Shown here one piece after another: positions 7,643 to 13,776 of a stretch of 21,876 bases of DNA; the first letter of the stretch is position 1, and each line of letters opens with the position of its first letter. The DNA lies in the NCBI GenBank assembly GCA_050692915.1, contig JBOGVU010000044.1:1-21876 (forward strand). Direction: 5' to 3'. The notes below the pieces were generated by a model. That model did no database searches and was not told where the DNA came from. It saw only the letters and a list, made by a program, of their open reading frames with translations. Origin of the DNA: CALAEC01 sp050692915 (GTDB lineage: Bacteria > Actinomycetota > UBA4738 > CALAEC01). The translations under genes and the position numbers were made by a program.

Positions 7643-7715
7643 TCCGGGGTAGCTCAATCGGTAGAGCGGCCGGCTGTTAACCGGTAGGTTGCGAGTTCGA
7701 GTCTCGCCCCCGGAG
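7643..7715 (+). tRNA. tRNA-Asn (anticodon GUU)
   Basis: A full cloverleaf can be drawn. The acceptor stem TCCGGGG (7643-7649) pairs with CCCCGGA (7708-7714), with discriminator G7715. The D-arm is AGCTCAATCGGTAGAGC, the anticodon loop CTGTTAA has GTT at 7676-7678, and the T-arm is GCGAG-TTCGAGT-CTCGC. No CCA is encoded. The tRNA ends ten bases before the stop of a convergent peptidase gene. Confidence 0.95.
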
Positions 7716-7725
7716 CTCTCTCTGC

Positions 7726-8421
7726 CTAAGGCGAAGGCGAGGGGCTGGGGCTCGGCGAGGGGCTCGGCGACGGCGAGGGAACCGGCTGGGACAGCTCGGG
7801 GTTCCAGTACGTCGTCAACATCTTCGCTCCCGGCCACCCGAAGCTGAAGTGGACGTGGTCCCGGTGCGGGTGGAGGACTGCCTTGGAGTCGGGGTCCCGG
7901 CACCGCGCGCCTTTCTGGACGCAGTAGACCTCCCAGCCCTCGTCCCAGCTGCTCCACATCCGGCGGTTCCAAACGATGTACATGACCCCCAGCCGCTGGG
8001 CCATGGCGTGACGGTTGCCGTACGCGTCGGTGGCCAAGAGCCACCCCATGAGCTCCTTCACCTGGGCCCGCTCGGGCGGCACCGCGGCGTTCCGGGACCA
8101 GTCCAGGGCTCGGCCCTCCTTGTGCTCGCTCCGGCCCCCGACCTTGCAGGCCCGGCTGATCCCGAACCAGGTGCTGTCCGGGTAGGCGGTCTGGAGGAGC
8201 TGTTGGAACGCCACCACGCCCGGCTTCGGCTTCGGCCTGCAGCGGGTCTGCCCCTCGTACTCGGCGTATCCATCGATCACCGGGCCGAACGTGGGGGCCG
8301 GGGGCGCAGCCACGGCGCGCACCGGCACGAGGGAGAGGGCCGTGAGGATCAGACCCACCAGGGCCATGGCCCTGCGGGCGCCGACGTCCGAGGAAGTGGT
8401 GGAGCCGCGCATTCCGGACAT
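7726..8421 (-). CDS. Secreted M15-like (ARB_07466-type) peptidase with Pro-Ser tail
   Basis: A 231-residue exported protein. Residues 17-39 form a signal segment ending AVAA. The domain (about 50-205) shows a zinc-peptidase pattern like M15/LAS enzymes: SEHKEGRALDWSRN (H100, D107) and HPHRDHVHFSFGWPG (H189/H191). Two Cys pairs (61/92 and 167/174) may form disulfides. The last 17 residues are almost pure Pro-Ser repeats, a low-complexity wall-spanning or linker tail that ends without a further domain. I chose ATG 8421 because AGGA lies about ten bases before it; ATG 8412 or in-frame codons further upstream are possible. It probably cleaves peptidoglycan. It is convergent with tRNA-Asn and divergent from the gene at 8500. 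Confidence 0.75.
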   Translation of the reverse strand: MSGMRGSTTSSDVGARRAMALVGLILTALSLVPVRAVAAPPAPTFGPVIDGYAEYEGQTRCRPKPKPGVVAFQQLLQTAYPDSTWFGISRACKVGGRSEHKEGRALDWSRNAAVPPERAQVKELMGWLLATDAYGNRHAMAQRLGVMYIVWNRRMWSSWDEGWEVYCVQKGARCRDPDSKAVLHPHRDHVHFSFGWPGAKMLTTYWNPELSQPVPSPSPSPSPSPSPSPSP

Positions 8422-8487
8422 GGCTTCGGCGTCCTGGGGTCCGCTCTTGAGCAAGGAGAGCCCGGGTTGGCGCCGGTCGGGGAAGGG

Positions 8488-8493
8488 TACAGT
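8488..8493 (+). promoter_or_regulatory. -10 box for a leaderless small gene
   Basis: TACAGT is followed by six bases and the GTG at 8500, the same layout as the boxes before ydcF and dgt. No ribosome site lies between. Confidence 0.5.
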
Positions 8494-8499
8494 GGGGCC

Positions 8500-8823
8500 G
8501 TGGAGACCGCCAGCCGGCCGGTACCGGAAGGGCTCATCGACGAGGCGCTCCGCCGCCTCGATCGGGGGGTGACCGATCTCCGACGGTACCTGGCCTCGCC
8601 GGAGGGGCGTGAGGTCCGCCGCCGGGTAGCCCAGGTGGCCATCCTCGGGGCGCCGCTCCTGTTCCGGCTGAAGTTCATCCGAGCCCATCCCGTGGGCCGG
8701 CTGATAGGCCTGGTGGGCGGGGCCGCTCTGGTGGTCAAGATGGCCGAAGCCCTCCGCGACTGGGAGCCGATCGAGGAGCTGGCCGAGGACCTCGGGCTGA
8801 AGGAAGAGGACGACCTGCCGTAG
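8500..8823 (+). CDS. Small membrane-associated protein, unknown
   Basis: A 107-residue protein without a recognised family. The N-terminal half is charged and helical (LIDEALRRLDRGVTDLRRYLAS). It is followed by two hydrophobic stretches, VAQVAILGAPLLFRLKF (about 52-68) and VGRLIGLVGGAALVVKMAEAL (about 73-93), then an acidic tail that ends EEDDLP. GTG 8500 is preferred over upstream in-frame codons because a -10 box is six bases before it and the upstream frame overlaps the divergent peptidase gene. It is followed by tRNA-Met after about 50 bases. A one- or two-helix membrane role is inferred from the hydrophobic segments only. Confidence 0.6.
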   Translation: METASRPVPEGLIDEALRRLDRGVTDLRRYLASPEGREVRRRVAQVAILGAPLLFRLKFIRAHPVGRLIGLVGGAALVVKMAEALRDWEPIEELAEDLGLKEEDDLP

Positions 8824-8861
8824 GGAGCGCGGATCCTCGATCGATGCTCTGGAGCGTTCGT

Positions 8862-8867
8862 TACACT
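8862..8867 (+). promoter_or_regulatory. -10 box of tRNA-Met
   Basis: TACACT ends seven bases before the first base of the tRNA at 8875, so the precursor would have almost no leader. No clear -35 is seen. Confidence 0.45.
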
Positions 8868-8874
8868 CCCCGGA

Positions 8875-8948
8875 GGGGCGGTAGCTCAGTCGGTCAGAGC
8901 AGCGGACTCATAATCCGTCGGTCGGAGGTTCGAGTCCTCCCCGCCCCA
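8875..8948 (+). tRNA. tRNA with CAU anticodon (elongator Met, or Ile2)
   Basis: The acceptor GGGGCGG (8875-8881) pairs perfectly with CCGCCCC (8941-8947), with discriminator A8948. The T-arm is GGAGG-TTCGAGT-CCTCC and the anticodon loop CTCATAA has CAT at 8909-8911. No CCA is encoded. The acceptor does not have the mismatched first pair of initiator tRNA. Elongator Met is favoured, but a tilS-modified Ile2 (k2C-AU) tRNA cannot be excluded. The 3' part is the presumed attB/attL of the int gene that runs into it from the right. Confidence 0.9.
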
Positions 8949-10121
8949 CGAGGAAACGCCCTGGTCAGAGGCCCCTTTTTCGCTTCTCAACGGGAACTCG
9001 ACCACCTCCGCGCCGCCCGGATGCCGCACAGATGCCGCAACTTGCGGCCGTCTCGCACCGTGGGCCGCGTCCAGGTGCGCTGCCAGCCGGTCCATCTCGT
9101 CCGGGTAGAGATGGCCGTAGAGATCCAGGGTCACCTGGATACTGGAGTGACCCAGGTGCGTCTGGATGGCCTTCGGGTGAGCCCCCTGGGCGATGAGGAG
9201 GGCGGCACAAGTGTGCCGGAGGTCGTGAATCCGAAGGTCGTCCGGGAGGCCCGCCGCGGCGACCGCCGGCAGCCACGTCCAGCGACGAAAACTCGAGTGC
9301 CGAAGCGGACCGCCCTTCGTGTTGGTGAACACGAGCGCGTCGGAGTCCCCCGGGAAACGGTCCAGGTGGGTCGACAGCAGCTCCCGCAGGAATCTGGGGA
9401 TGGCGATCGTTCGACGCTGGTAGGTCTTGGTTTCCCCGAAGTGCATCCTCCCTTCCACCTCCGCCAGCGACTCCACGACCTCGATCCGCGATCGGATCAG
9501 GTGACACCGTCCCCGCCGGAGCGCCGCCGCCTCCCCCCACCGGAGCCCTCCGTAGGCCAGAAGGTAGACCAGCGGCTGGTACGGGGGGCGGATGACCTCG
9601 GCGAGCGAGGTGACCTCGGCGGCGGAGAGGAAGTGCATCTCCCGGCGTTTCGCCCTCGGCAGGCTGACGCCGACGCACGGGGTTCTGGCGATGAAGCCCG
9701 ACTCTACCGCGGACTTGAGGATCGCCGAGAGCAGCTGGTACGCCTGGCGGATTCGCGAGGGGCTGAGATCCTTCTCGGCGAGGCTGGCGACCCACTCCCG
9801 GACGTGGACGGGATGGATGCGTCCAAGGGGTGTCCGCCCGAATCGGGGGAGGATATGGGTCCGGAGCAAGCTCTCGTAACCGGCCCGGGTCTTCGGCTTG
9901 AGGTGGACGATCGTCCCCGACCACCGGCGGGCCCAGGCGGAGAAGGTGGTCTTCGACAGCTTGGGGTCGATCCATTCGCCGCGGGCCTTGTCGGCCTCCA
10001 CGGCGGAGAGGAACCTGCTCGCGTCGGCCTTGCGCGGGAAGACCTTGGAGCGCTCTCGACCATCGGGCCCCCGATAGCGCGCCCGGTAGCGGTTCCGTCG
10101 GAGTCTCTGGATGAATGCCAC
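8886..10121 (-). CDS. int: Tyrosine recombinase (integrase)
   Basis: A 411-residue phage-type integrase. The N-terminus (about 1-50: RYRARYRGPDGRERSKVF) is an arm-binding/AP2-like beta region, then a SAM-like core-binding domain (about 55-150), then the catalytic domain. All catalytic residues are visible: Arg in GGLRWGE (about R194), Lys in ETKT (about K232), HDLRHT (H299, R302), LGHSS (H325) and the nucleophile Tyr in TLDLYGHLY (about Y335). The frame continues to TGA at 8888-8886 inside the D-arm of tRNA-Met, giving the tail EDSNLRPTDYES often seen in tRNA-targeting integrases. GTG 10121 lies one base after the xis stop; an ATG at 10154 inside xis is the alternative start. It should integrate at the tRNA-Met 3' end. 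Confidence 0.9.
   Translation of the reverse strand: MAFIQRLRRNRYRARYRGPDGRERSKVFPRKADASRFLSAVEADKARGEWIDPKLSKTTFSAWARRWSGTIVHLKPKTRAGYESLLRTHILPRFGRTPLGRIHPVHVREWVASLAEKDLSPSRIRQAYQLLSAILKSAVESGFIARTPCVGVSLPRAKRREMHFLSAAEVTSLAEVIRPPYQPLVYLLAYGGLRWGEAAALRRGRCHLIRSRIEVVESLAEVEGRMHFGETKTYQRRTIAIPRFLRELLSTHLDRFPGDSDALVFTNTKGGPLRHSSFRRWTWLPAVAAAGLPDDLRIHDLRHTCAALLIAQGAHPKAIQTHLGHSSIQVTLDLYGHLYPDEMDRLAAHLDAAHGARRPQVAASVRHPGGAEVVEFPLRSEKGASDQGVSSWGGEDSNLRPTDYESAALTD
9018..9039. repeat. Tandem 11-bp repeat inside the 3' end of int
   Basis: CGGATGCCGCA followed directly by CAGATGCCGCA, about 70 bases from the tRNA-Met 3' end. The same pattern with T for G occurs at 14938 and 18992 near the two tRNA-Val scars. 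Two units one helical turn apart fit recombinase arm-type sites. Confidence 0.5.
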
Positions 10122-10122
10122 G

Positions 10123-10461
10123 TCACCACGCCTCGTCGTCGGGCATGATGCCATCGACCACTGACCGGTTCTTGGGGGCGCCCATGTGATCCCCTCCCTC
10201 CCTGTGGGCGTACAGGTGCGCCTCGAGGTCGGAGAGTCGGAACCGTCTCAGGGCCCCGATCTTGTACGAGGGGATCCGCCCCATCTCGGCCCACAGGTAC
10301 ACGGTTCCCAGCCGTACACCGAGGAACGCCGCGGCCTCCTCCACCGTTACGAGCGGCTCGAGGCTACCAGTCTGGTCCTTCCGGCCTCGTCTCCTCATGA
10401 CCCCTCTGCGCGATTCCTCGCCCACCTCGAATCGGTAGGCCCCGCTCCCTCGCCCGCTCAT
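10123..10461 (-). CDS. xis: Excisionase-type helix-turn-helix protein
   Basis: A 112-residue protein with a MerR-like winged-helix DNA-binding domain of the excisionase family (about residues 37-85). The signature is LVTVEEAAAFLGVRLGTVYLWAEMGRIPSYKIG, then RRFRLSDLEAHL. Such proteins bind near attachment sites and steer the integrase towards excision, or act as repressors. The ATG at 10461 overlaps the preceding gene's stop as ATGA, supporting this start; an internal ATG at 10398 with GAGGGG close upstream is the alternative. Its stop is one base before the int GTG, so xis and int are translated together. The tail after the HTH (about 25 residues) is unrelated to known motifs. Confidence 0.8.
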   Translation of the reverse strand: MSGRGSGAYRFEVGEESRRGVMRRRGRKDQTGSLEPLVTVEEAAAFLGVRLGTVYLWAEMGRIPSYKIGALRRFRLSDLEAHLYAHREGGDHMGAPKNRSVVDGIMPDDEAW

Positions 10462-10784
10462 GAGCGTCCTGGTCCTTTCGCTTCGATCCGGGCCACGCGC
10501 TGGCTCAGCGTGCGCAGCTCCTCGTCCAGCCGCTCCACGCGCCGGTCCAACTGGACCGGGAGAACCTCTCTGCCCTCCATGTGGGCCAGGCGGTCCGCGA
10601 TTGAGGCGACCGACACATCGAGGTGCTCCACCCTCCGCTCCAGGCGCTTCACCACCGCTCCGATAGGGGCCTCCCCTCCCGTCTCCACCTGGCGTCGCAC
10701 CGAGCGGCTCTGGAAGAAGGCCAGGACGGCGGCAAGCGTTGGTGGGAACGCTGCGATCACGCCCACGGCGATCTCGATGCTCAC
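10458..10784 (-). CDS. Small membrane protein with coiled coil, phage-like
   Basis: A 108-residue protein beginning with one hydrophobic helix (about 4-23, IAVGVIAAFPPTLAAVLAFF). A basic turn (QSRSVRRQ) and a long charged heptad-like region (about 40-103, with VVKRLERRVEHLDVSVASIADRLAHM broken across it) follow, predicted coiled coil. The layout resembles small phage membrane proteins next to lysis or immunity genes, but I recognise no family. The GTG start forms a GTGA overlap with the gene before it and has GGAGG eight bases upstream, so the start is well supported; ATG 10799 is the alternative. Its stop overlaps the xis ATG. Confidence 0.65.
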   Translation of the reverse strand: MSIEIAVGVIAAFPPTLAAVLAFFQSRSVRRQVETGGEAPIGAVVKRLERRVEHLDVSVASIADRLAHMEGREVLPVQLDRRVERLDEELRTLSQRVARIEAKGPGRS

Positions 10785-11110
10785 GGCTCCGCCCTCCATG
10801 GCGGCGGCCACGGGTGGGGCTTGGGCGGCACGATATCCTCGTGGGCAGCCCGCTCCCACACGAGATTCCGGGTGAACGTGAGTACGGACCACACCCGGAC
10901 CCACCGAGGCTCCACCCCCAGCACGTCGCCGACGAGGTCTCGGTGCACCCCTGTGATCGAGATTGCCGGCCTCCCCTCGTCCAGCTCCAGGACGATCCGG
11001 TCCCTCTCGTACGGCTCGAACCAGTGCACCCATTCCGTGACCCGGTGGGCCCTGGCGAGAGTTGCGCCCCGGCGGGTGAGGTCGAGGTCGGCGATGCCGT
11101 CGGACCTCAC
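10781..11110 (-). CDS. Unknown protein, first gene of the int operon
   Basis: A 109-residue soluble protein with no family I recognise. It is rich in Trp, Arg and acidic residues (WVHWFEPYERDRIVLELDEG; VEPRWVRVWSVL) and ends in a Pro/Trp-rich tail (PPKPHPWPPPWRAEP). I start it at GTG 11110, five bases after GGAGG; TTG at 11113 is possible. The stop overlaps the next GTG. It heads a four-gene minus-strand operon in which every junction overlaps or is one base apart. Function unknown; the company of xis and int suggests a gene of the integrated element. Confidence 0.55.
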   Translation of the reverse strand: MRSDGIADLDLTRRGATLARAHRVTEWVHWFEPYERDRIVLELDEGRPAISITGVHRDLVGDVLGVEPRWVRVWSVLTFTRNLVWERAAHEDIVPPKPHPWPPPWRAEP

Positions 11111-11290
11111 CAAGTCCTCCGGCCGGGCGTTCTCCCCTCAGAACGACTTCAGATTCACCGGGTGGGGAGACCGCCCCCTGCTCAGCCACGCCAGGATCCT
11201 GTACCGGGACGCGTTGCGCGAGCCCGCCGAGCTGCGCGACATGCACGTGCTGGCGAGCTCTGCTTCCCTAACTGGTTCGCCCAGGCGTAC

Positions 11291-11437
11291 ATGGACACCG
11301 AGCTCTACCGCGAGCTGACGATCCTGTTGGCGACAACTTTCAAGGCTCTCAATCTGCACGGGTCAGGCAAGGACTTCGTCGATCGCTGCATTCGTCTGCT
11401 CAAGAAGGTGCGCTTCGTCGGGGAGGCAGAGGCATGA
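11291..11437 (+). pseudogene. 3' end of a truncated gene coupled to the DUF45 gene
   Basis: The last 48 codons read like a real protein end (ELYRELTILLATTFKALNLHG, then DFVDRCIRLLKKVRFVGE), and the stop overlaps the next ATG as ATGA, so a genuine coding end is likely. Upstream the same frame turns into Arg/Ala-rich nonsense and the opposite-strand int operon begins at 11110, so the body of the gene is missing. In many genomes a DUF45 protease follows type I restriction genes; this might be an hsdR remnant, but I cannot recognise it as such. A complete 48-residue peptide from ATG 11291 is the other reading. Confidence 0.4.
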
Positions 11438-12153
11438 CGACCCTCACCTACCAGGTCCGAGTTAGCAGCCGGGCGAAGCACCCTCGCCTCAAGATGTCGG
11501 CTCGCGAGGGTCTCGTGGTTGTAATCCCGGACGGCTTCGACGAGGCCCGGATCCCAACGGTAGTCGAGGCGAAGCGAGAGTGGATCCGGCGCAGCGAGGA
11601 GCGCCTTCGGGAGCAGGCGAAGTTCCTAGCACCAAGCCCGCCCGCCGCTCTGCCGGAGCGGATTTCGTTACGCGCGATCGGACAGGAGTGGTCCATCACG
11701 TACCGGCAAACGGACGGTTCTGGCGTTACCGGCGTGGAGCGGGGTGGGCAGCAATTGCTCGTGTACGGCGACATCGAGAATGAAGCGGCCGTCGTTGAGG
11801 CGCTCCGCCGGTGGCTCTCCCGGAAGGCGCGAGAGCACATCGCGCCGTGGCTTGAGACGCTGGGACGGGATCGTCGCCTTGCCTTCGCCGGGGTGGCGGT
11901 GCGCTCGCAGCGAACCCGGTGGGCGAGTTGCTCAGCGAAGGGAACGATCAGTCTCAACCTGCGTCTCGTCTTCCTACCGCAGGACCTCGTCCGATACGCG
12001 CTCCTGCACGAGCTCCTGCACACGCGAGAGATGAACCACAGCCGGCGCTATTGGACGCTGCTTGAGTCGCTCGAGCCGAACTATCTCGCCTTGGACCGCG
12101 AACTCCGTGCCGGTTGGCGACTCGTCCCAGATTGGATCCGTCCGGGCATCTGA
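11434..12153 (+). CDS. YgjP/DUF45-type zinc metallopeptidase
   Basis: A 239-residue protein of the YgjP-like (DUF45, M48-related) family. The family hallmarks are an N-terminal beta region (TYQVRVSSRAKHPRLKMSAREGLVVVIP split over residues 4-31), a central TRWASCSAKGTISLNLRL, and the zinc site LLHELLHTREMNH (H192, E193, H196, with H202 as third ligand). The C-terminus YLALDRELRAGW is also typical. Substrates are unknown; members often sit beside type I restriction-modification genes. Its ATG overlaps the stop of the truncated gene before it. Base composition is lower in GC than the core genes, consistent with transfer. It is the only complete gene left of what may have been a restriction locus. 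Confidence 0.8.
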   Translation: MTTLTYQVRVSSRAKHPRLKMSAREGLVVVIPDGFDEARIPTVVEAKREWIRRSEERLREQAKFLAPSPPAALPERISLRAIGQEWSITYRQTDGSGVTGVERGGQQLLVYGDIENEAAVVEALRRWLSRKAREHIAPWLETLGRDRRLAFAGVAVRSQRTRWASCSAKGTISLNLRLVFLPQDLVRYALLHELLHTREMNHSRRYWTLLESLEPNYLALDRELRAGWRLVPDWIRPGI

Positions 12154-12233
12154 TCCCGTCTGCCGTGCCACGTCCTGGCGAGCCGGGGATGACCAGTCTC
12201 CGATGACGGTAGCGTGAGACACTTAGTGCCGGT

Positions 12234-13460
12234 ATGGGACCTCTCTTGATCTTTGACAAGTCCACATTGCAGAGCTTGAGTCTTGACGAGAGCGTATGGC
12301 TCGAAAACTTCTTCCTCACCAACATAACTCCGATCTTCTTTGTGGAGACCCTGGCTGATCTCAGCAAGGCAAAGACGAAACGGGGAGGCCCGTCCTTGGT
12401 GGCCGAGCTTGCCCGGAAGACACCAACAGGAGGTTCCTTCCCGAACGGATTTCACTTCAACCTGGTGGGAAACGATCTAGTTGGAAACACCATACCTATG
12501 TCGAACCAGGCTGTGCTCCTCGGCGGAGTAAACAAGGTTGACCCGCGCGGACAGGTCGAAACGCACTTTGACGAGTTTGACGAGGCTGCTGCGCTGGCGA
12601 GGTGGCAGGAAGGGAAGTTCGACGAGATTGAGCAAAGGCTAGCGAAGGCATGGCGAGAGCTGCTCACGAACGTTGACTTCCGAGCCCTAACGAAACGGGC
12701 TAAGGAAGCTCTGGGGATAGACAAGGTTGGGTCACTGGAGGAGGGGAAGGCTGCCGCGGACGAATTCGTGAAAGGTGCAGGAGAATCCGTTGTGAGGTTC
12801 ACCCGAGTATTCCTCGGGATCGGTCCCCAGTGGGAGGAAGAGATCCTAAAGCGTTACTCGGAGTCCGGCGACATGCCCCTTGAGGAGTTCGCTCCATACG
12901 CAGGCTTTGTGTTGAAGATCAACCTGTTCTTTCACCTAGCGATGGGATCCAGTCTGATCGCCAAGGAACGACCGAGCAACATGGTCGACATCTCCTATCT
13001 CTTCTACCTCCCGTTCTGTCACGTGTTTGCTTCCAGCGACAGGCTCCACGAACGGACCGCACCCCTATTTTGCGAGCACGGACAAGAGTTCGTCTGGGGT
13101 GCAGACCTGAAGGCCGCCCTACAGGAGATAAACCAGTTCTATTCACAGTATGAGGATGAGATTGAGCGTGTGGGGATCATACGCTTCGCCCCGTACCCAC
13201 CAGTGGACCTCGACAACGCCGTGACGCGACTCTGGGATAAATTCGCGCCCCGATGGCGGGAAGCAAAGTCGACGCCGGAGGTTGGGATCAGCCCCGAGAA
13301 CGCGATCACTCCCGAGGTGATGGCTGAGATTGCGGACAAGTCGACCCCGATACCACAAGACGCCGTGGGTCCCGAACCGAAGTACGCGATGTTTAGGCGA
13401 CGGATGCCCATTCGACGAGGCCGGTGGCGGCTTCTGCCTCCGGAGGTTGAGAAGGGCTGA
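12234..13460 (+). CDS. Unrecognised 408-residue protein with PIN-like N-terminus
   Basis: A long, clearly coding frame with markedly lower GC than the core genes. The N-terminus reads LLIFDKSTLQSLSLDESVW, then FFLTNITPIFFVETLADL: a hydrophobic strand ending in Asp8 and a later helix with E38 and D42. This recalls the start of PIN-fold nucleases; the assignment is inference and the rest of a PIN domain is not evident. The middle (about 130-230) is helical and charged. Around 220-270 there is a more hydrophobic helix (FVLKINLFFHLAMGSSLIA) and a YLFYLPFCHVFASSDRLHE segment. The C-terminus is Arg-rich (FRRRMPIRRGRWRLLPP). It has its own 80-base upstream gap with no clear ribosome site. I would annotate it as an accessory protein of unknown function. 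Confidence 0.7.
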   Translation: MGPLLIFDKSTLQSLSLDESVWLENFFLTNITPIFFVETLADLSKAKTKRGGPSLVAELARKTPTGGSFPNGFHFNLVGNDLVGNTIPMSNQAVLLGGVNKVDPRGQVETHFDEFDEAAALARWQEGKFDEIEQRLAKAWRELLTNVDFRALTKRAKEALGIDKVGSLEEGKAAADEFVKGAGESVVRFTRVFLGIGPQWEEEILKRYSESGDMPLEEFAPYAGFVLKINLFFHLAMGSSLIAKERPSNMVDISYLFYLPFCHVFASSDRLHERTAPLFCEHGQEFVWGADLKAALQEINQFYSQYEDEIERVGIIRFAPYPPVDLDNAVTRLWDKFAPRWREAKSTPEVGISPENAITPEVMAEIADKSTPIPQDAVGPEPKYAMFRRRMPIRRGRWRLLPPEVEKG

Positions 13461-13462
13461 GA

Positions 13463-13481
13463 CGACCTGGCGGAGAGGTCG
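13463..13481. terminator. Possible bidirectional terminator hairpin
   Basis: CGACCT (13463-13468) and AGGTCG (13476-13481) form a six-pair stem with a seven-base loop in the 26-base gap between two convergent genes. A pyrimidine-rich but not pure-T stretch follows on the plus strand, so it is a weak candidate. Confidence 0.35.
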
Positions 13482-13486
13482 CCTTC

Positions 13487-13693
13487 CTACTTCTTGCGCC
13501 GGCTATACGGCGACTGGTTGGTCGGCTTGAGGGAGATGTCCTTCTCCGACGCCCGCTGTCGCACGGCGTCTTCTGTCCGACCCAGCTTCAGACCAATGAC
13601 TCGCGTCGGTGTATTCTCGCGCGCCAACCGCCGCAACTCTTTGTCCTGCTGGCCCGACCAGGGCTGCCGATGTTTCTTCGGTTGCTTTGCCAT
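13487..13693 (-). CDS. Small Myb/SANT-like DNA-binding protein
   Basis: A 68-residue basic protein. PWSGQQDKELRRLARENTPTRVIGLKLGRTEDAVRQRASEKDISL (broken over residues 11-55) follows the three-helix Myb/SANT-like pattern. Its Trp near the start of helix 1 and LGRTEDAVRQRA recognition helix are common in short bacterial proteins of the form WTxEDxxxLxxL...LGRTxxAVRxKA. Such proteins are presumed DNA binders of unknown target. The ATG follows AAAGGAGAT by six bases, a strong ribosome site that fixes the start. The upstream gap to the membrane-protein stop at 13777 is about 80 bases and could hold a promoter for it. It is convergent with the 408-residue gene. Confidence 0.7.
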   Translation of the reverse strand: MAKQPKKHRQPWSGQQDKELRRLARENTPTRVIGLKLGRTEDAVRQRASEKDISLKPTNQSPYSRRKK

Positions 13694-13776
13694 GGCGGAT
13701 CTCCTTTCACTCGATGAGCCGCCTCGGACAGTGTGACACAGAGAGATGACACGTCCGCCGAAAGCGGCTTCCCACC

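Noticed and set aside
7730..7790. A short tandem DNA repeat or CRISPR-like array
   Set aside because: It is the coding DNA of the Pro-Ser tail of the secreted peptidase. No repeat-spacer pattern or cas gene is present anywhere in the window.
11138..11359. A serine recombinase C-terminus on the minus strand (tail RGRSPHPVNLKSF)
   Set aside because: The similarity to the GRQPxxLTL end of recombinases is short, the residues before it do not fit, and the opposite strand shows a better-supported coding end.
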